Assembly: GCF_001625215.2 (NCBI RefSeq)
Contig: NC_030385.2
Span: forward strand, 11,153,135-11,217,134
DNA length: 64,000 bases
DNA from: Daucus carota subsp. sativus
Taxonomy: Eukaryota > Streptophyta > Magnoliopsida > Apiales > Apiaceae
Direction of reading: 5' to 3'
Shown: positions 22,648-33,599 of the stretch, one piece after another
Layout: each line of letters starts with the position of its first letter
How positions within the stretch are numbered: position 1 is the first letter of the stretch
Translations under genes and position numbers: made by a program
The notes under the pieces: model-generated
Told to the model about the DNA's origin: nothing
The model's input: the letters and a program-made list of their open reading frames with translations, nothing else
Databases searched by the model: none

Positions 22648-22944
22648 AGCTAATTATGTTCAAACCATAAAATTCATCAAATATGAGTTTTTAATTAGAA
22701 CCAAGCATTTCACAATTTAATATAGAAAAAAGGCAAGTATATATTGATTATCACAAACCGATTATCCACAACAAATTCAACATATAAATTCAATAATATA
22801 CCAACAAGGCAACAATCAAAATAAAAGATAAAATTAAATTAAATTAGAGTTACTTAACCTTAATATAGATAAAAGAGGTAAGAACAAGTGAGAGTCAAGA
22901 GTTCTTTTGACTTGAGCTTGAATGATTTGAGCTTGAATAATTAT

Positions 22945-23038
22945 TTTGTAGAGATGCTTGAAACAGGGGAGGGCGGGAGAGTTTTGAAAACAGGGGAGGA
23001 CAGGGGGAGAGGTTTGAAAACATGGGAGGACAGGAGGT
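22945..23038 (+). repeat. Short tandem repeat, ~28-bp units
   Basis: Three imperfect units of the type 'gaaacaggggaggacaggg' inside the 5' flank of the hAT transposase. Confidence 0.6.
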
Positions 23039-23649
23039 TTGTTTGCTATTTTTTATCTTCTGTCTTTGATCTAGCTGACTTCTTCCGGAAGATTTATGTT
23101 TAGTTATTTGTTTTGTTTATTTATTTAGTTGACTCAGCTCAACTACTTTTACTCACGTACTGGGCAACAAACACGAACTCTGGCTGCTTCAGAGGAAGTT
23201 CCTTGCTTCAACCGTGGGGGCAAGCCTCAACTATGAAAAATCTATACACTAAATATAGTAAACACTAAGAAGCCTACTGGGGGCAAGTACCGCATTGCCC
23301 CAGTGTGGCTCCGTGCCTGCACATGGGCACACCATACCGTTTAACATATAATTGTTTAATACATTCCTAAAAATATTGACTATATAGTTGAAATTATTGT
23401 TTTTCAAATTTTGTTTGTTCAAATATATAAATTAATTTTATATTTTAATAAAATTTGAAATATATAATTTTTATGTGATCAATGCATTTAAAACTGCTTA
23501 TCAAACAATAAAAAATCAAATATTTGAAAATAGAGGGAGTGTGGCATAATTTTGTGTCATAGATGTTTCGCTGTAAGATGATGGAAGCATTCTTTAGCAA
23601 CGGATAATCACAGGGTCTATGTAAACTTGTTATCCCAGGAAAATTATAA

Positions 23650-24105
23650 GGCTTAATGACCTTTTAGCCCTCGAAGTATGAGTGGAAGTTCCGATGCGGC
23701 CTCGAAGTTTAAAAACGTATCTTTCGACCCTCAAAGTATCTTTGTCGTACCTTTTAGTCCTTTTTAAAAATACCAGTATAAATCGGAGGATAAACTTGAC
23801 AATTCATATTCGGGGTAAAGTTTGGGCGTACTTTTTAACCCTTAAAGTATACATCTCGTTCCTTTTAACCCCTAAAGAATACATTAAAATACATTAGATG
23901 TTCCTTTTAACCCTTAATGTTTAATGTCCCTTTTGACCCTCACGTGTGAAATGTCAACTTTGTCCACCCCGTTATATAATGGTATACACCATAAAAGCTA
24001 AAAGGTACGACAAAGATACTTTAGGGATCAAAAGGTACGTTTTTAAACTTCGAGGAGGCATCAGAACTTCCACCCAAACTTCAAGGGTTAAAAGGTCATT
24101 ATGCC
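23650..24105. mobile_element. Mutator-type MITE with ~115-bp terminal inverted repeats
   Basis: The ends GGCTTAATGACCTTTTAGCC and TTAAAAGGTCATTATGCC begin long inverted repeats of about 115 bp. A perfect 9-bp target duplication AAATTATAA flanks the element at 23641-23649 and 24106-24114. The interior has further 'ccttttaacccttaaagtat' repeats. No coding capacity. Confidence 0.92.
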
Positions 24106-24291
24106 AAATTATAATCATGCATATGAGCTATATACACCAGTCAGTTAAGCAAATCTTTATACACACTTCCAGTTTTGTGTTATACAGACCCGTACGTCAT
24201 TGCCCAAGTTGCCAAGCTTTCATCATCTCGCGCTCTCGGTGATTTGCTTTAGCTCCATACTTCCATTGTTGTTCCAAAGCTGTAATTGCAA

Positions 24292-24375
24292 CACACACAC
24301 ACACAAGACATGATATTGATTATCCTTCTTCGAGTTGCTTTAACCACAAGACATGATATTGATTATCGACTGATG
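24292..24375. repeat. CA microsatellite and 22-bp direct repeat
   Basis: An (AC) run at about 24292-24304 is followed by 'acaagacatgatattgatta' twice (24304 and 24346). Confidence 0.7.
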
Positions 24376-24564
24376 TGAGCAAAGCATGTCATTAAATTTC
24401 GCCGTATGTAGATATATTATTTCACTTTTTAAATTCATTGTATATTAGAGCTATCATCCAACTTATAATCAACTATTATTCCCAACATATATATGTTGAG
24501 GGTCTCTAAAAGTAGCTTAAAAAAATGTGTCCTTTAACGCCTTCATTATCATTATCATTTAGGT

Positions 24565-24884
24565 TGCGTTCATTTGGATAAAATATATGGAATGGGGGAG
24601 GAATGGACTTAAAATATATAAAATTTTTATGGAGAAATAAGAATTATGAGACAATAGTGAATAAATATGAGTAATTTTAAATTTTTTGCGATGAAGATTA
24701 TAAGGAAATATGATGAAGAAGTGAAATGAATATTCTGTTAGATCTCTAATTCAAATAGTTTGGAATGGAATCATTGAAGAAATGAAAATTTTGAATATTT
24801 TATCAAATCACCCTAAATATATAGCACAAATTTCATTCCAATTTCCATCTTCCTTATTCACTCCATTCTATCCAAATGAACACA
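24565..24884. mobile_element. MITE with GCGTTCATTTGGATA termini
   Basis: Left end TGCGTTCATTTGGATAAAAT and right end ATTCTATCCAAATGAACACA are inverted, 320 bp apart, with AT-rich interior. Superfamily not resolved because no target duplication is clear. Confidence 0.65.
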
Positions 24885-24889
24885 GTATT

Positions 24890-26720
24890 AGAGTTCAGAA
24901 TTTAGAGAAAAAATGCTATCTTATGCAGAATATTGCGCGCCCAGTTTTCTTGAATTAGGTTTGTTGATTCAGACTTCTTCGAAGTGTTTCCGTTACCACT
25001 GGGAATGTGCACATTTTGATCATTTCCTATTTGATTACCAGATTCCTTGCTGCTGTTTTTGTTCTCATCTAAGTGAGAAGACTACATATATTATTGACTG
25101 CTGCAAAGTCTGGAGAAAAATGTATGTTAAATAATGGCTATAGGAGATTTTACCTTGTTGCCATTTTTCTTCTCCGCTTTTCCTGCGATTACTCTCTCTT
25201 CTTGTGCCCTGTGAGTTTGCCGTCGTCCTAACTCCTACTACAATGTGCTTTCTTTTCCCTTCTTTCTCCTTCTTACCTTCTTCCTCTCTCAGCCTTTTCC
25301 CTTTCTGCTATATATATATATCAGGGGATCTTTTTTCTTTAATTCCTCATCTTTTGTCCAAATCCCATTATCTCAAGGTTTCTTGCTCGCTCAAGTTTTA
25401 ATGCATTGACCCCATCTAGAATGATTGGTGTGTTGGAGTTAGCCACAATGTTGCTTACATTATTTCGGTTAATCTCCATGTATATGTCTGTTGCTTCAAC
25501 CAAAACACATAAATAAACAAGATTGAGTTAGTCACAAATATATAAAACAGAAGAATACGCTTCAAGATTTTTAGCCGCATGTGAAAAATAAGTAATTAAA
25601 TAAAAGTCGTGTCTGTGCGTGTATTCATAATAACAAAATAAATTAGATGGCATAGAAAATAAAGGACATGAATAAATCCGAGTCCAGTGTAAAATTGTCT
25701 TCTTAAAGTGTATTCGGCCCGAAACCGTATATATATAACGATCACTTCACAGGATAAAACGGTTTACGACGTCGTTAATGAAGAACGACACTACCAGGGA
25801 GCTAGAAACTGAGAACAAAAAGGATGTGACGGCTATGTATTTGTGAGATAATTAACCCTAATTAATGACCTATAAGAATATATATAGGTGCAAAAACTAA
25901 TTTCGATCTACTCTATTTCTTAAATTAATCTGAAACAAAATTAAATTAATTTATCAAGATCTATACAATAAATTAATATAAAACAGAATCAAATTAATTT
26001 ATATCAAAATATAAACCATATCAATTAATCTAAAAGAAAATCAAATTTATTTATACTATAATCTTTGAGCCCAAGCCTACTGAAAAATAATAATTTTCAC
26101 TACTAAAGAAATATCTTTGAATCATCTTATATATATCATCCATCCCTAGCTTAATTATAATGTTCAAAATATGACCGATTAATTTGAGACTTATACCCAC
26201 ATTTTCCAACAAAAAAGATGCTGCTAAAGATCCCTCCCTGATCGCAGCTTTATCCTAGTGGTTTTGTTTTATCGTGTGTCCTAGCTCTTTTTTGTTCTAG
26301 TGTTTAGTGGCCAGCTTTAGATTTTGTAGTCTAATGTTTGGCTTGTGCACTGGCTGGTTCTCTCGGTGCATGAGGTTTCTCTCCCTTATGTATATTCTTT
26401 TTTCCTTCTACAAAAATTTGATTTAATAAAAAATTTATATATGCACTCACCGAACAATTAGCCTCAATGGAAACTGGGTCCGAAAAGTAAAAGATCAATT
26501 TTCATTGCAAACCATAAACGCAGCTTACAAGACATAATCGATCGAAGAAACATACTGATCCACGACTTGCTCACACCCAGAAAATAAAACAAACAACTAA
26601 GATTTGGAACATTTATTAGACAACAGTTGCCTTAGACTAAGAGGTCGTTTGGCTAATCTTGTGTCAGGATAAAGCCAACACTAACTTGAAACATTTTTTT
26701 TTTTTCTGACTTGCAAGTCG
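24890..26720. other. Gene-free region between MITE and FLA gene
   Basis: Pyrimidine-rich DNA at 25150-25330 and short non-conserved open frames. 26215-26435 resembles a LINE 3' UTR ending in an A-rich tract (ctccctgatcgcagctttat..aaaatttgatttaataaaaa). A half MITE end 'gaggtcgtttggc' sits near 26640. Confidence 0.4.
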
Positions 26721-26728
26721 AAAAAAAA

Positions 26729-27844
26729 TTATCTACACATAAGCGGAAAGGAAATACGGGCAATTCTGCTGGATTTGCATATAGCCACTCGAGGTGAATC
26801 TGTTGGATATGAAGATACCGAGACATTAGGAGGAGGAGGATATGTCAAATCTGCTGGATATGTAAAACTAGACAATCCAGGTGAATTGGGTGATATAGCC
26901 GATGAAATCAAATTGGGTGAAGCTGCGAGACATGGTGATTCTCGTGAATATGCAGACGAATCGGGTGAATTTGCGAGATAAAGTGATTCTGGTGAATATG
27001 CATAAACTGACGAATCGGGTGAATCTGCGAGATAAAGTGATTCTGGTGAATACGCGGACAAATAGGGTAAATTTGCGAGATGTGATGATTCTGGTGGATA
27101 CGCAGACAAATCGGGTGAATTTGCGAGATAAAGTGATGATTCCGGTGAATATGCATAAACTGACGAATCGGGTGAATCTGCGAGATAAAGTGATTCTGGT
27201 GAATACGCAGAAACTGACGAACATGGTGAATCTGCTAAATGTGCAGAAGACGGGGATCCGGGCCAGTCATGTGAAACTGCCGGATTTTGAGAAAGAGAAA
27301 CCTGTTGAATTTTCATTTTTTCAGGCTTGGGTATATTTGCTCTGAACAGCTCCCGGGGCAACAATATATTGTCCAGCTTATAAACCGCCAAAGGCTGTTT
27401 ATCATACAACGCATCAATAATCTTGGCATCCATGAGTTTGGTCTTAAGTGTTACTTCTGACCCGTCATACTGCACAATTATGTTAAACTTCCTAGCTCCT
27501 CGGGAGTGAAACATGGGGACAGCTAAAGCGGTGCCGTCTGAGATCTGCTGGAGCTTTTCGGCACCGAGGTAGTCACGGAGGACATGAACAGACAGGAACC
27601 TTTTCATGGCAGAGAAGGGGATGGGTGCGGATAGGAAGGCTGTCATGCCTGCATTGTCAATGGCGCATACTGTGATGTTGTTATGGCGATTAATTTTGGC
27701 GGCCAGGTGGGTTTTGGTGAGGTGGTGATTGAAGATGGAGAATTCGGGGAAGTTGTTGAGAATGGCTGTGATGTTGTGAGCCGAAGCTGGGCTAGCTGGG
27801 AAGATGAGGAACAGGAGGCTGACCACTGCTGAAAGAAGCTGCAT
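26729..27844 (-). CDS. Fasciclin-like arabinogalactan protein with repeat tail
   Basis: 371 residues, single exon. Residues 1-22 form a signal peptide (LLFLIFPASPASA). Residues about 24-165 are one FAS1 domain with the H1 region ITVCAIDNAGM (57-67) and H2 region LAVYKLDNILLP (152-163). FLAs are extracellular glycoproteins linked to cell-wall assembly and adhesion. From about residue 194 to 330 the chain is a run of imperfect 15-19-residue repeats such as YSPESLYLADSPDSSVYA, which replace the usual short Pro/Ala-rich AGP region. Ser-Pro pairs could carry arabinogalactan. The C-terminus ends ISFPLMCR without the hydrophobic tail needed for a GPI anchor, unlike most members. The start ATG follows a TATA box by about 65 nt. 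Confident as a FLA; the tail may be frameshifted or unusual. Confidence 0.85.
   Translation of the reverse strand: MQLLSAVVSLLFLIFPASPASAHNITAILNNFPEFSIFNHHLTKTHLAAKINRHNNITVCAIDNAGMTAFLSAPIPFSAMKRFLSVHVLRDYLGAEKLQQISDGTALAVPMFHSRGARKFNIIVQYDGSEVTLKTKLMDAKIIDALYDKQPLAVYKLDNILLPRELFRANIPKPEKMKIQQVSLSQNPAVSHDWPGSPSSAHLADSPCSSVSAYSPESLYLADSPDSSVYAYSPESSLYLANSPDLSAYPPESSHLANLPYLSAYSPESLYLADSPDSSVYAYSPESLYLANSPDSSAYSRESPCLAASPNLISSAISPNSPGLSSFTYPADLTYPPPPNVSVSSYPTDSPRVAICKSSRIARISFPLMCR
26900..27260. repeat. Minisatellite within the FLA gene
   Basis: Imperfect tandem units of roughly 45-57 bp built on 'tcgggtgaatctgcgagata' and 'gtgattctggtgaatacgc' on the plus strand, coding the repeat tail of the FLA protein. 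Unit lengths differ by multiples of three. Confidence 0.85.
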
Positions 27845-27906
27845 TGTGAATGAGAATATATGTGCTCTGTGCTGTACTGCTGTTCCAGGAGGCTTAGCTC
27901 GACTAC

Positions 27907-27914
27907 TATATATA
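27907..27914 (-). promoter_or_regulatory. TATA box of the FLA gene
   Basis: TATATATA on the minus strand about 63 nt upstream of the FLA start codon, in the context ttttatatatagtag. It directly abuts a MITE terminus. Confidence 0.6.
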
Positions 27915-27917
27915 AAA

Positions 27918-28342
27918 GGTCGTTTGGTTCAGACTTTTTAGGTATCATGTATGAGTTTCGTTCATTCTAAATCATACATGATGTTTGGTTGGAAAATTTA
28001 TTCGTTCAAACTCATACCTCAAACCCTTTTATATCTTAGCGGGAGGAGGTAGGTATAGAACATGGGTATGAAGAATTATATACAATTATATCAAATGCTT
28101 ACACAAAATTAAATCAACAACGACTCAAAATTGGATATAATTAAAATTATATTATTATTTTTTATTAATAAAAAATATTTTTTATTAATAAAAATAATAA
28201 TTTAAAAATATCTAAATTCAATATATTAATTTCATCACTCAATCAAACACATGATATCAAGAATGATACCTCAGCCTCATAATACCACCTTAACCCGATT
28301 CCTTATTCCAACCCTATACCGCCCCGTGAACCAAACGACCCC
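27918..28342. mobile_element. hAT-like MITE in the FLA promoter
   Basis: Ends GGTCGTTTGGTTCA (27918) and TGAACCAAACGACC (28340) are inverted. About 425 bp with AT-rich interior and subterminal 'tatcatgtatgag'-type repeats. Target duplication not resolved. Confidence 0.7.
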
Positions 28343-28344
28343 TA

Positions 28345-30640
28345 AAGGAGTGTAAGAATATTACATCCATGCAAAAAAAGAGTCGGGATCCTCGGTCTCA
28401 TTTTCTGTTCCATAATATATTCCCTCTTTTCTGTTAATTTTTTTTATTTCTTTTTGTGAGATATTTTCTCTTTAAAATTTATTTATTTTTATCAAATTTA
28501 ATGTATTTATAAATTCATTATAATATAATTTATTTATCTAATATATACTTGTTCTTTTATTTACAATACAAACAAATTACAAAAATTTAAGATATAGTTT
28601 TTGTATACTTAATTTACTGCTACTTCTATTTTAAAAACATTTCTATTATGAAATATTATTTTATTTGACTACTAATACTAAATAATTTATATTCATCTAT
28701 ATTTCTATAAGAACATAAGTAACTTATATATATTTAATTCTAATATTTATATACATACTTCATGCTGACGCCCTTAACACTTAACAGCATACACTGAGAT
28801 GTCTATGTATCCTATGACATGAGAACTAGAAGAGGTCACATATTATAACCTAATTTTAGGAACACCGACACATATGCGAAACCATTTACCACCTTTAGCT
28901 TCCTTCTCAGGCACAGCCTCGAGACTAGACCTTGCAAGCTTCTGCTGGGGAGTGGAAGCTAGTCAATGTTCACAGAGAATTGCGTCCATGGCACTTGTAC
29001 AAACTGTGAATTTATATCTCCTACACTTAATAGATTGCTCCAGTACGAAATAAGTTGATCCAGTATCTATTCTTGTGTTTTTAACCTGAAATATTATATT
29101 GTGCGCCATCTCTAATAAAGCCATCCGGAAATTACTCTATTATTTAGGGCTCCTATCTTTGCAAGAGAATAGGAACTGTAATTGAGATTTCTTCTATCAT
29201 GAACCATAATTTAATTTGCACATGGAGCTAGTTTTTTCTATTATATAATGGCTTATAAACTATTAAAATATATATTACTTAGTGCCTGTTTTATAAGAAA
29301 CTAGGAACAAAACAGTGTAATCAATCGTGAGTCTTAATTTACTTCTCACATTTAGTCAACTTTTTTACTTAAGCAAAAAATATTTTTCTAAATTTACCCA
29401 AATGCCTCTTAATTGTAGTATATTGGTTGGTTTATTTTTCTAAAATATAAATTCAATAAAGGATCGTATTAATTTTAGATTTTGCCGGCATGTTGTCTTG
29501 TTCTGAAATGTTAAGATTTGTTTGACAAAAAAATATAAATTAATTACTTCAAACTTCTTACCGACATGCTTGCTCTTAGTTAACCTGATTGTTTAATTTG
29601 ATTTATATTTTGGGTTTGTACGAGAAAAGATATATAACATTATCATTGTCCATCAAAAGTCACGTAGCCACGTGAATCACCAACGTTCATGCATGGTTTT
29701 GTTTTATTGTGCCAACTTTTCTGCATGGAATGTAAGTGAGCAGAGACGATTCGAATATTATTATGCTCGAGTTTAATTAAATAGTTTGAGCTTGAACTAG
29801 AATTTGAGTTTTTCGTCACAAATTTATAATTCAAAATATTGGTTCGAAGAGGATTGATATATATATATATTTGAGTTTGGGTCCGAAAGCTTTTATCAGT
29901 TTTATCATATTACAAAATTTTATCAATTTTATAACTGACCGAATAATTTTAAACGAATATGGCCAGTTTGTATTATCCTTCGAACGTCATTGATACAGGA
30001 GTGTTTAACTTTTATATATGAGATTTCTGTTCACTTTCGACATATAATGCTTAATGCATGAGAAAAAAATTTAAAGTATCAACTACACCCTAATCAATAA
30101 TCATCATGGCAGATCAACTCCAACTAATTTTGAAAGAAATCTGACGTAAAAAGTATCACAGCACTTCTAACAACCATCCTACTTTTCGGTTAAAATATAT
30201 ACAACGACAAGGAAATGGAGGAAGCATTCACTTGGAACTAATCTGTATGGTATGTCGTATGCTTAATAAATATTGCCATGTTTTTAACCAATCTGCATGG
30301 TATCTTATATGCTTAATAAATATTGCTAATTAAACTCACATGGCTGTCTACCGTTTAACACATGTATTATAGTATATTATTCATAAAATATGAGAATATT
30401 TAATCTTTCATTTATAATATATTATGATATAATTAATATACTCTCTCTATCCCTCTCATTTGTTTAAGATTTCTATTTTGGATCATTCTCTTTATTTCTT
30501 TACATTACCTAAAATAGTTTTTTTTAATATTATAAAAATTATGTTTTTATCTTTCTATCCCCACAAATCTATCATTACAAGTTAATGAAGTTTTATTAAT
30601 TTAATTAAACTATCACTTTATCTACACTTAACTTTTAATA
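28345..30640. other. Gene-free AT-rich DNA
   Basis: No supportable gene. A direct repeat 'ggtatgtcgtatgcttaata' / 'ggtatcttatatgcttaata' occurs at about 30248 and 30299. A lone Stowaway-like end is at about 30440. Confidence 0.5.
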
Positions 30641-30650
30641 GCTAACTCAA

Positions 30651-30760
30651 ACCATGCACACTCTCTGTCACATTCTTCACACTCGTTCCATCACTTTTTC
30701 TCATGAACCATGCCTACTCTCTGTCACATTCTTCACACTCGCTCCATCATTTTTTTTCTG
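30651..30760 (+). repeat. 56-bp tandem duplication
   Basis: 'accatgcacactctctgtca' at 30651 and 'accatgcctactctctgtca' at 30707, each followed by 'cattcttcacactcg'. The frame reading through it (30703-30954) shows no known domain. Confidence 0.7.
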
Positions 30761-31559
30761 AAATCATCTCTATTCTCTCTTTTTCTATTATCGATTCTGA
30801 CTCTGAAATCATATCTTCTCCGTTTTTGTTATCTCTGGTTACAGATTTACGCGTATATATAAATGAAAATTATCTTGATATATTTGAAATTATGGAAGAT
30901 ACTCCGAAAAGGGTGAAGAAACGCATGTTAAAACAAGAGTCAATCAATTTATAGAAAAAAATTGTAGTTCGATGACCCAACCGACATGTTGCAGACTCTC
31001 CTTTCCTAATTTTTCAATTAAGAGCTGGTACGACCTTTTTTCAGTTGATCTTTTGGTTGAATGCCTTTTTCTTAATAGTTTGGCTATTAATTTTAATATC
31101 CTCTCCTAGAAAATATTTTTGTCTATGCAGAGAGAAATAGAGATAAAGGGAACAAAAAATGCTTGGATATTTATTTAAATCTGGAATGATGATTGGATAT
31201 TCATTTAAATATGGAATGGTACGTAGAATCATATATGCTTAGATTTTCATTTAAGTCTGAGGATGTTGGATACTGGTGCTATCACTGATTGAGAGATAAA
31301 TTTGTAATGTGGATAGTAAGTCTGATAATCGGCTGTGTAAAGTTGTTGTGCAAAGTTGAGTATATAGACAGACTTGGTAAAATCAATTTGTATTTAGGTA
31401 GGCTACATTAATTTATTTTCCCCCATAATGTCACAATAATATCTTTCCTTAAGTACTATTTTTTGGATATCTTGATTGTAGTATTAATCAACTTATAATA
31501 TATACTAACCCTCCCCCCTCTCTAGCTCTCAAAAATTAAGGTTTAGAAATCCGTCGTCT

Positions 31560-32275
31560 TTTTTCAAGCTAGTTGAGGGGCTTCCATCGGTTTCTTCTCC
31601 GGTGGAAAGCCCTAATCCCTTTGTTTTCTTTCATCTTCGTTAATTTTCTTTCAATAAAACCCAACTTTTTGGGTGTTTGTGTGTCTCTCCTGTTGGAGTG
31701 TGTTTGGTTTGTCTCTCCTTTTGGAGTGTCTTGTTATGTTCATGTTTAGTTATGTTTGGATTCATCCGATGTTGGATCTATAGAGAATGATTTTATTGAT
31801 GTTTTTTGGGATTTGGAAAGCCCGCGTCAAATATCAGCCGGTGGTAATTATGGCAAGAGGTCACCTTTCACAATCAAAGATTGTTCATATGTTTGGGGTT
31901 TACACTTTCGGCATGTTTATAGCTGGTATCCGGCATGTAGATAGCTAGGGTGTCGCTCCTCCAATCTCAGTTTATGAGATTAGGGTTCTCGAACAATGTT
32001 CTAACACCAGTTATTATGTGATAAGGTCAATTGTGATGTTGCTGCTTTCTGTGATGTTGGTGCAATTTGGATCGCTGGGAAGATCTTTGATTTTATTTTT
32101 AGCTCTAAGAATTTTTAAATTCTATGTGTCAAACGATCAGGAAACAAATCAGCTAATTGTTTTTAGTATGATATTTGTTTTCCAACCTGGTTGTATTGTC
32201 AGTTGAAGGTTTGTCCCGACCGTATTATGTTCTGGTTAATGAAATTGCTTTTTTTTTTTGGTGTCAAAAACTTAT
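31560..32275 (+). pseudogene. LINE-like remnant, relative of 4680-5325
   Basis: Shares the leader 'ttcaataaaac..ttttgggtgtttgtgtg' and the 3' segment 'tctaagaatttttaaattct..gttgtattgtcagttgaaggtttgtc' with the copy at 4680-5325, and ends in a T-rich/A-rich tail near 32270. Reading frames are broken throughout. Confidence 0.5.
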
Positions 32276-32283
32276 AATATATA

Positions 32284-32597
32284 CTCCCTCCATCACATGC
32301 ATTTGTATACAATTTTTTTTTTTGAAATGTCCCACCAATTGTATACATTTCAAAAGTAGTAAACTCTTATAATGTAAAACACCATTACACCAACTACTTT
32401 CTTCCAATATCTCCATTCTATAATAATATAAACACTATTACACCCACTAATTTCCTCCACTATCTCAAATCCATTATTAAATATAAATGGGTCCCACCAC
32501 TATACTCATTTTTCATCAAACATTACTCATTTTTTACATTTTTTTCTTGGTTTTCGTGTCCCAAACAAATGTATACAATTGGTTGGGACGGAAAGAG
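32284..32597. mobile_element. Stowaway-type MITE
   Basis: Ends CTCCCTCCATCACATGCATT and TTGGGACGGAAAGAG with subterminal 'tgtatacaatt' inverted repeats, flanked by TA on both sides. 314 bp. A second lone end (gggacatagggagta) follows at about 32642-32656. Confidence 0.8.
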
Positions 32598-32659
32598 TAC
32601 TATCTTGGTCTCTGTGTCCCTCTCATATGTAAAGTATTGAGCGGGACATAGGGAGTAAT

Positions 32660-33595
32660 CCAACGCGACTCCGAGGGAGAAATGAAACTCCTCACCGTTG
32701 GTGTGATCCGTGGACTTACTCAGCTGGGGAATTAAATATGGGCCATGTATGCCCCTCTTCGTCGTGCTGCAGTTCAAGGAATCAACGACATTAGGCTTGA
32801 AACTGACAACTATCAAGCCTACATGACAATCAAGCATCTCCGAGATGGCGTTGCAGCTTCGATCTTCGACATCACAAACCAACTTGACACCTTGATTCGT
32901 GATGAAAGCAGGATTGTGTTGTTTCCTATGTCTACCCTTCCAGGAACCGTGTCGCTCGCTTTCTGGCCAAACTAGGCATGGAAACATGCAAGCAACTTTA
33001 CTCGTTTGATAGGCCAGTAGGTGGTGTGGATCGGAGGAACTGCTAGACTGGACCAGGGCATGGGCCTTCAACACCCAGATTTCATGGACATCATGGTTCC
33101 ATTTGAAGCGCCAGACCCTGTCGATTTCAATGTCAGCATTCCATTGGCTGACCAAGTTTGCGAGCTTGGCCTAGGACAGATCAACGCCCCAAGGGTCTCT
33201 AGGTTGGAGCTCGACGTTGACGAGATGAACGATGTGATCGAGGGTGCGTGGAAGACTTCTTTGTCACTAGCTTTGGCCTGAAGGGGCCACTCTGGGCTCA
33301 TGAACCACCCCTCGGGGAGATGGACTAGGTTGGTTAGGATATAGTTTCGCCGGAGGCTATAGTAATACTCCTGGCATGCGCGTCGCTGTTTACTTCCCTT
33401 TGTTATCAGTTGCTGCTATATAGTCGCTAGGGTTAGCTGTTGGTGATGTTTGTACCTCTGGTTAGGCTTTCAGGTTTTGGTTCTCTGTTAGGTTGCTTGT
33501 ATGCAGCTTCAAGTCTGTATGTTCGTCATGGTCACCTCATTTTTCAAGTGAGAACCCTGGACTTCTATAAATATTGACTTATCTAAAAAATAAAA
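32660..33595 (+). pseudogene. LINE 3' end: RNase H-like remnant and 3' UTR
   Basis: The segment 32720-33005 reads LRRAAVQGINDIRLETDNYQ and then, after a frame change near 32925, YPSRNRVARFLAKLGMETC, the pattern of the RNase H-like (RVT_3) domain at the end of plant LINE ORF2. The frame 33021-33281 may be its C-terminal tail. 33290-33590 looks like a LINE 3' UTR ending in an A-rich tail (taaaaaataaaac). GC content is higher than the surroundings. A host RNase H-like gene is less likely because of the stop near 32730 and the frameshift. Confidence 0.55.
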
Positions 33596-33599
33596 CATA

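Larger units (their letters stand above)
20252..23319 (-). mobile_element. hAT transposon with DUF4371/zinc-finger MYM-type transposase
   Basis: Perfect 8-bp target duplication CACATGGG at 20244-20251 and 23320-23327. Ends CAGGGACGTATCT and GGAGCCAC-type (ending ccgtgcctg) are short inverted repeats beginning CAGG. The 3068-bp interior carries a decayed transposase on the minus strand. Confidence 0.92.
20080..23339. mobile_element. Mutator-type MITE with palindromic termini (copy 2), split by a hAT element
   Basis: The left part 20080-20251 and right part 23328-23339 form a second copy of the same MITE, bounded by a second and third TTTAACAT (20072-20079 and 23340-23347). It was cut inside its right terminal palindrome by the hAT element at 20252-23319. 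Confidence 0.65.
19654..23540. mobile_element. Outer Stowaway-like MITE hosting a four-level insertion nest
   Basis: The left tip 'ttccctctcttttcaaat' at 19654 and the right tip 'atttgaaaatagagggag' ending near 23540 are inverted and look like one old Stowaway split by everything between. The right body is 23348-23540. Only the left tip remains on the other side. The pairing is inferred from the tips. Confidence 0.55.

Noticed and set aside
24913-25401. Open frames of 73 and 65 residues
   Set aside because: No domain, no promoter or splice context, pyrimidine-rich simple composition.
26868-27345. Repetitive open frames on both strands in the FLA gene
   Set aside because: Other frames of the minisatellite; the FAS1-containing frame is the real one.
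33021-33281. 86-residue open frame as an independent gene
   Set aside because: It directly continues a frameshifted LINE RNase H segment and precedes a LINE-like 3' UTR; treated as the LINE tail.
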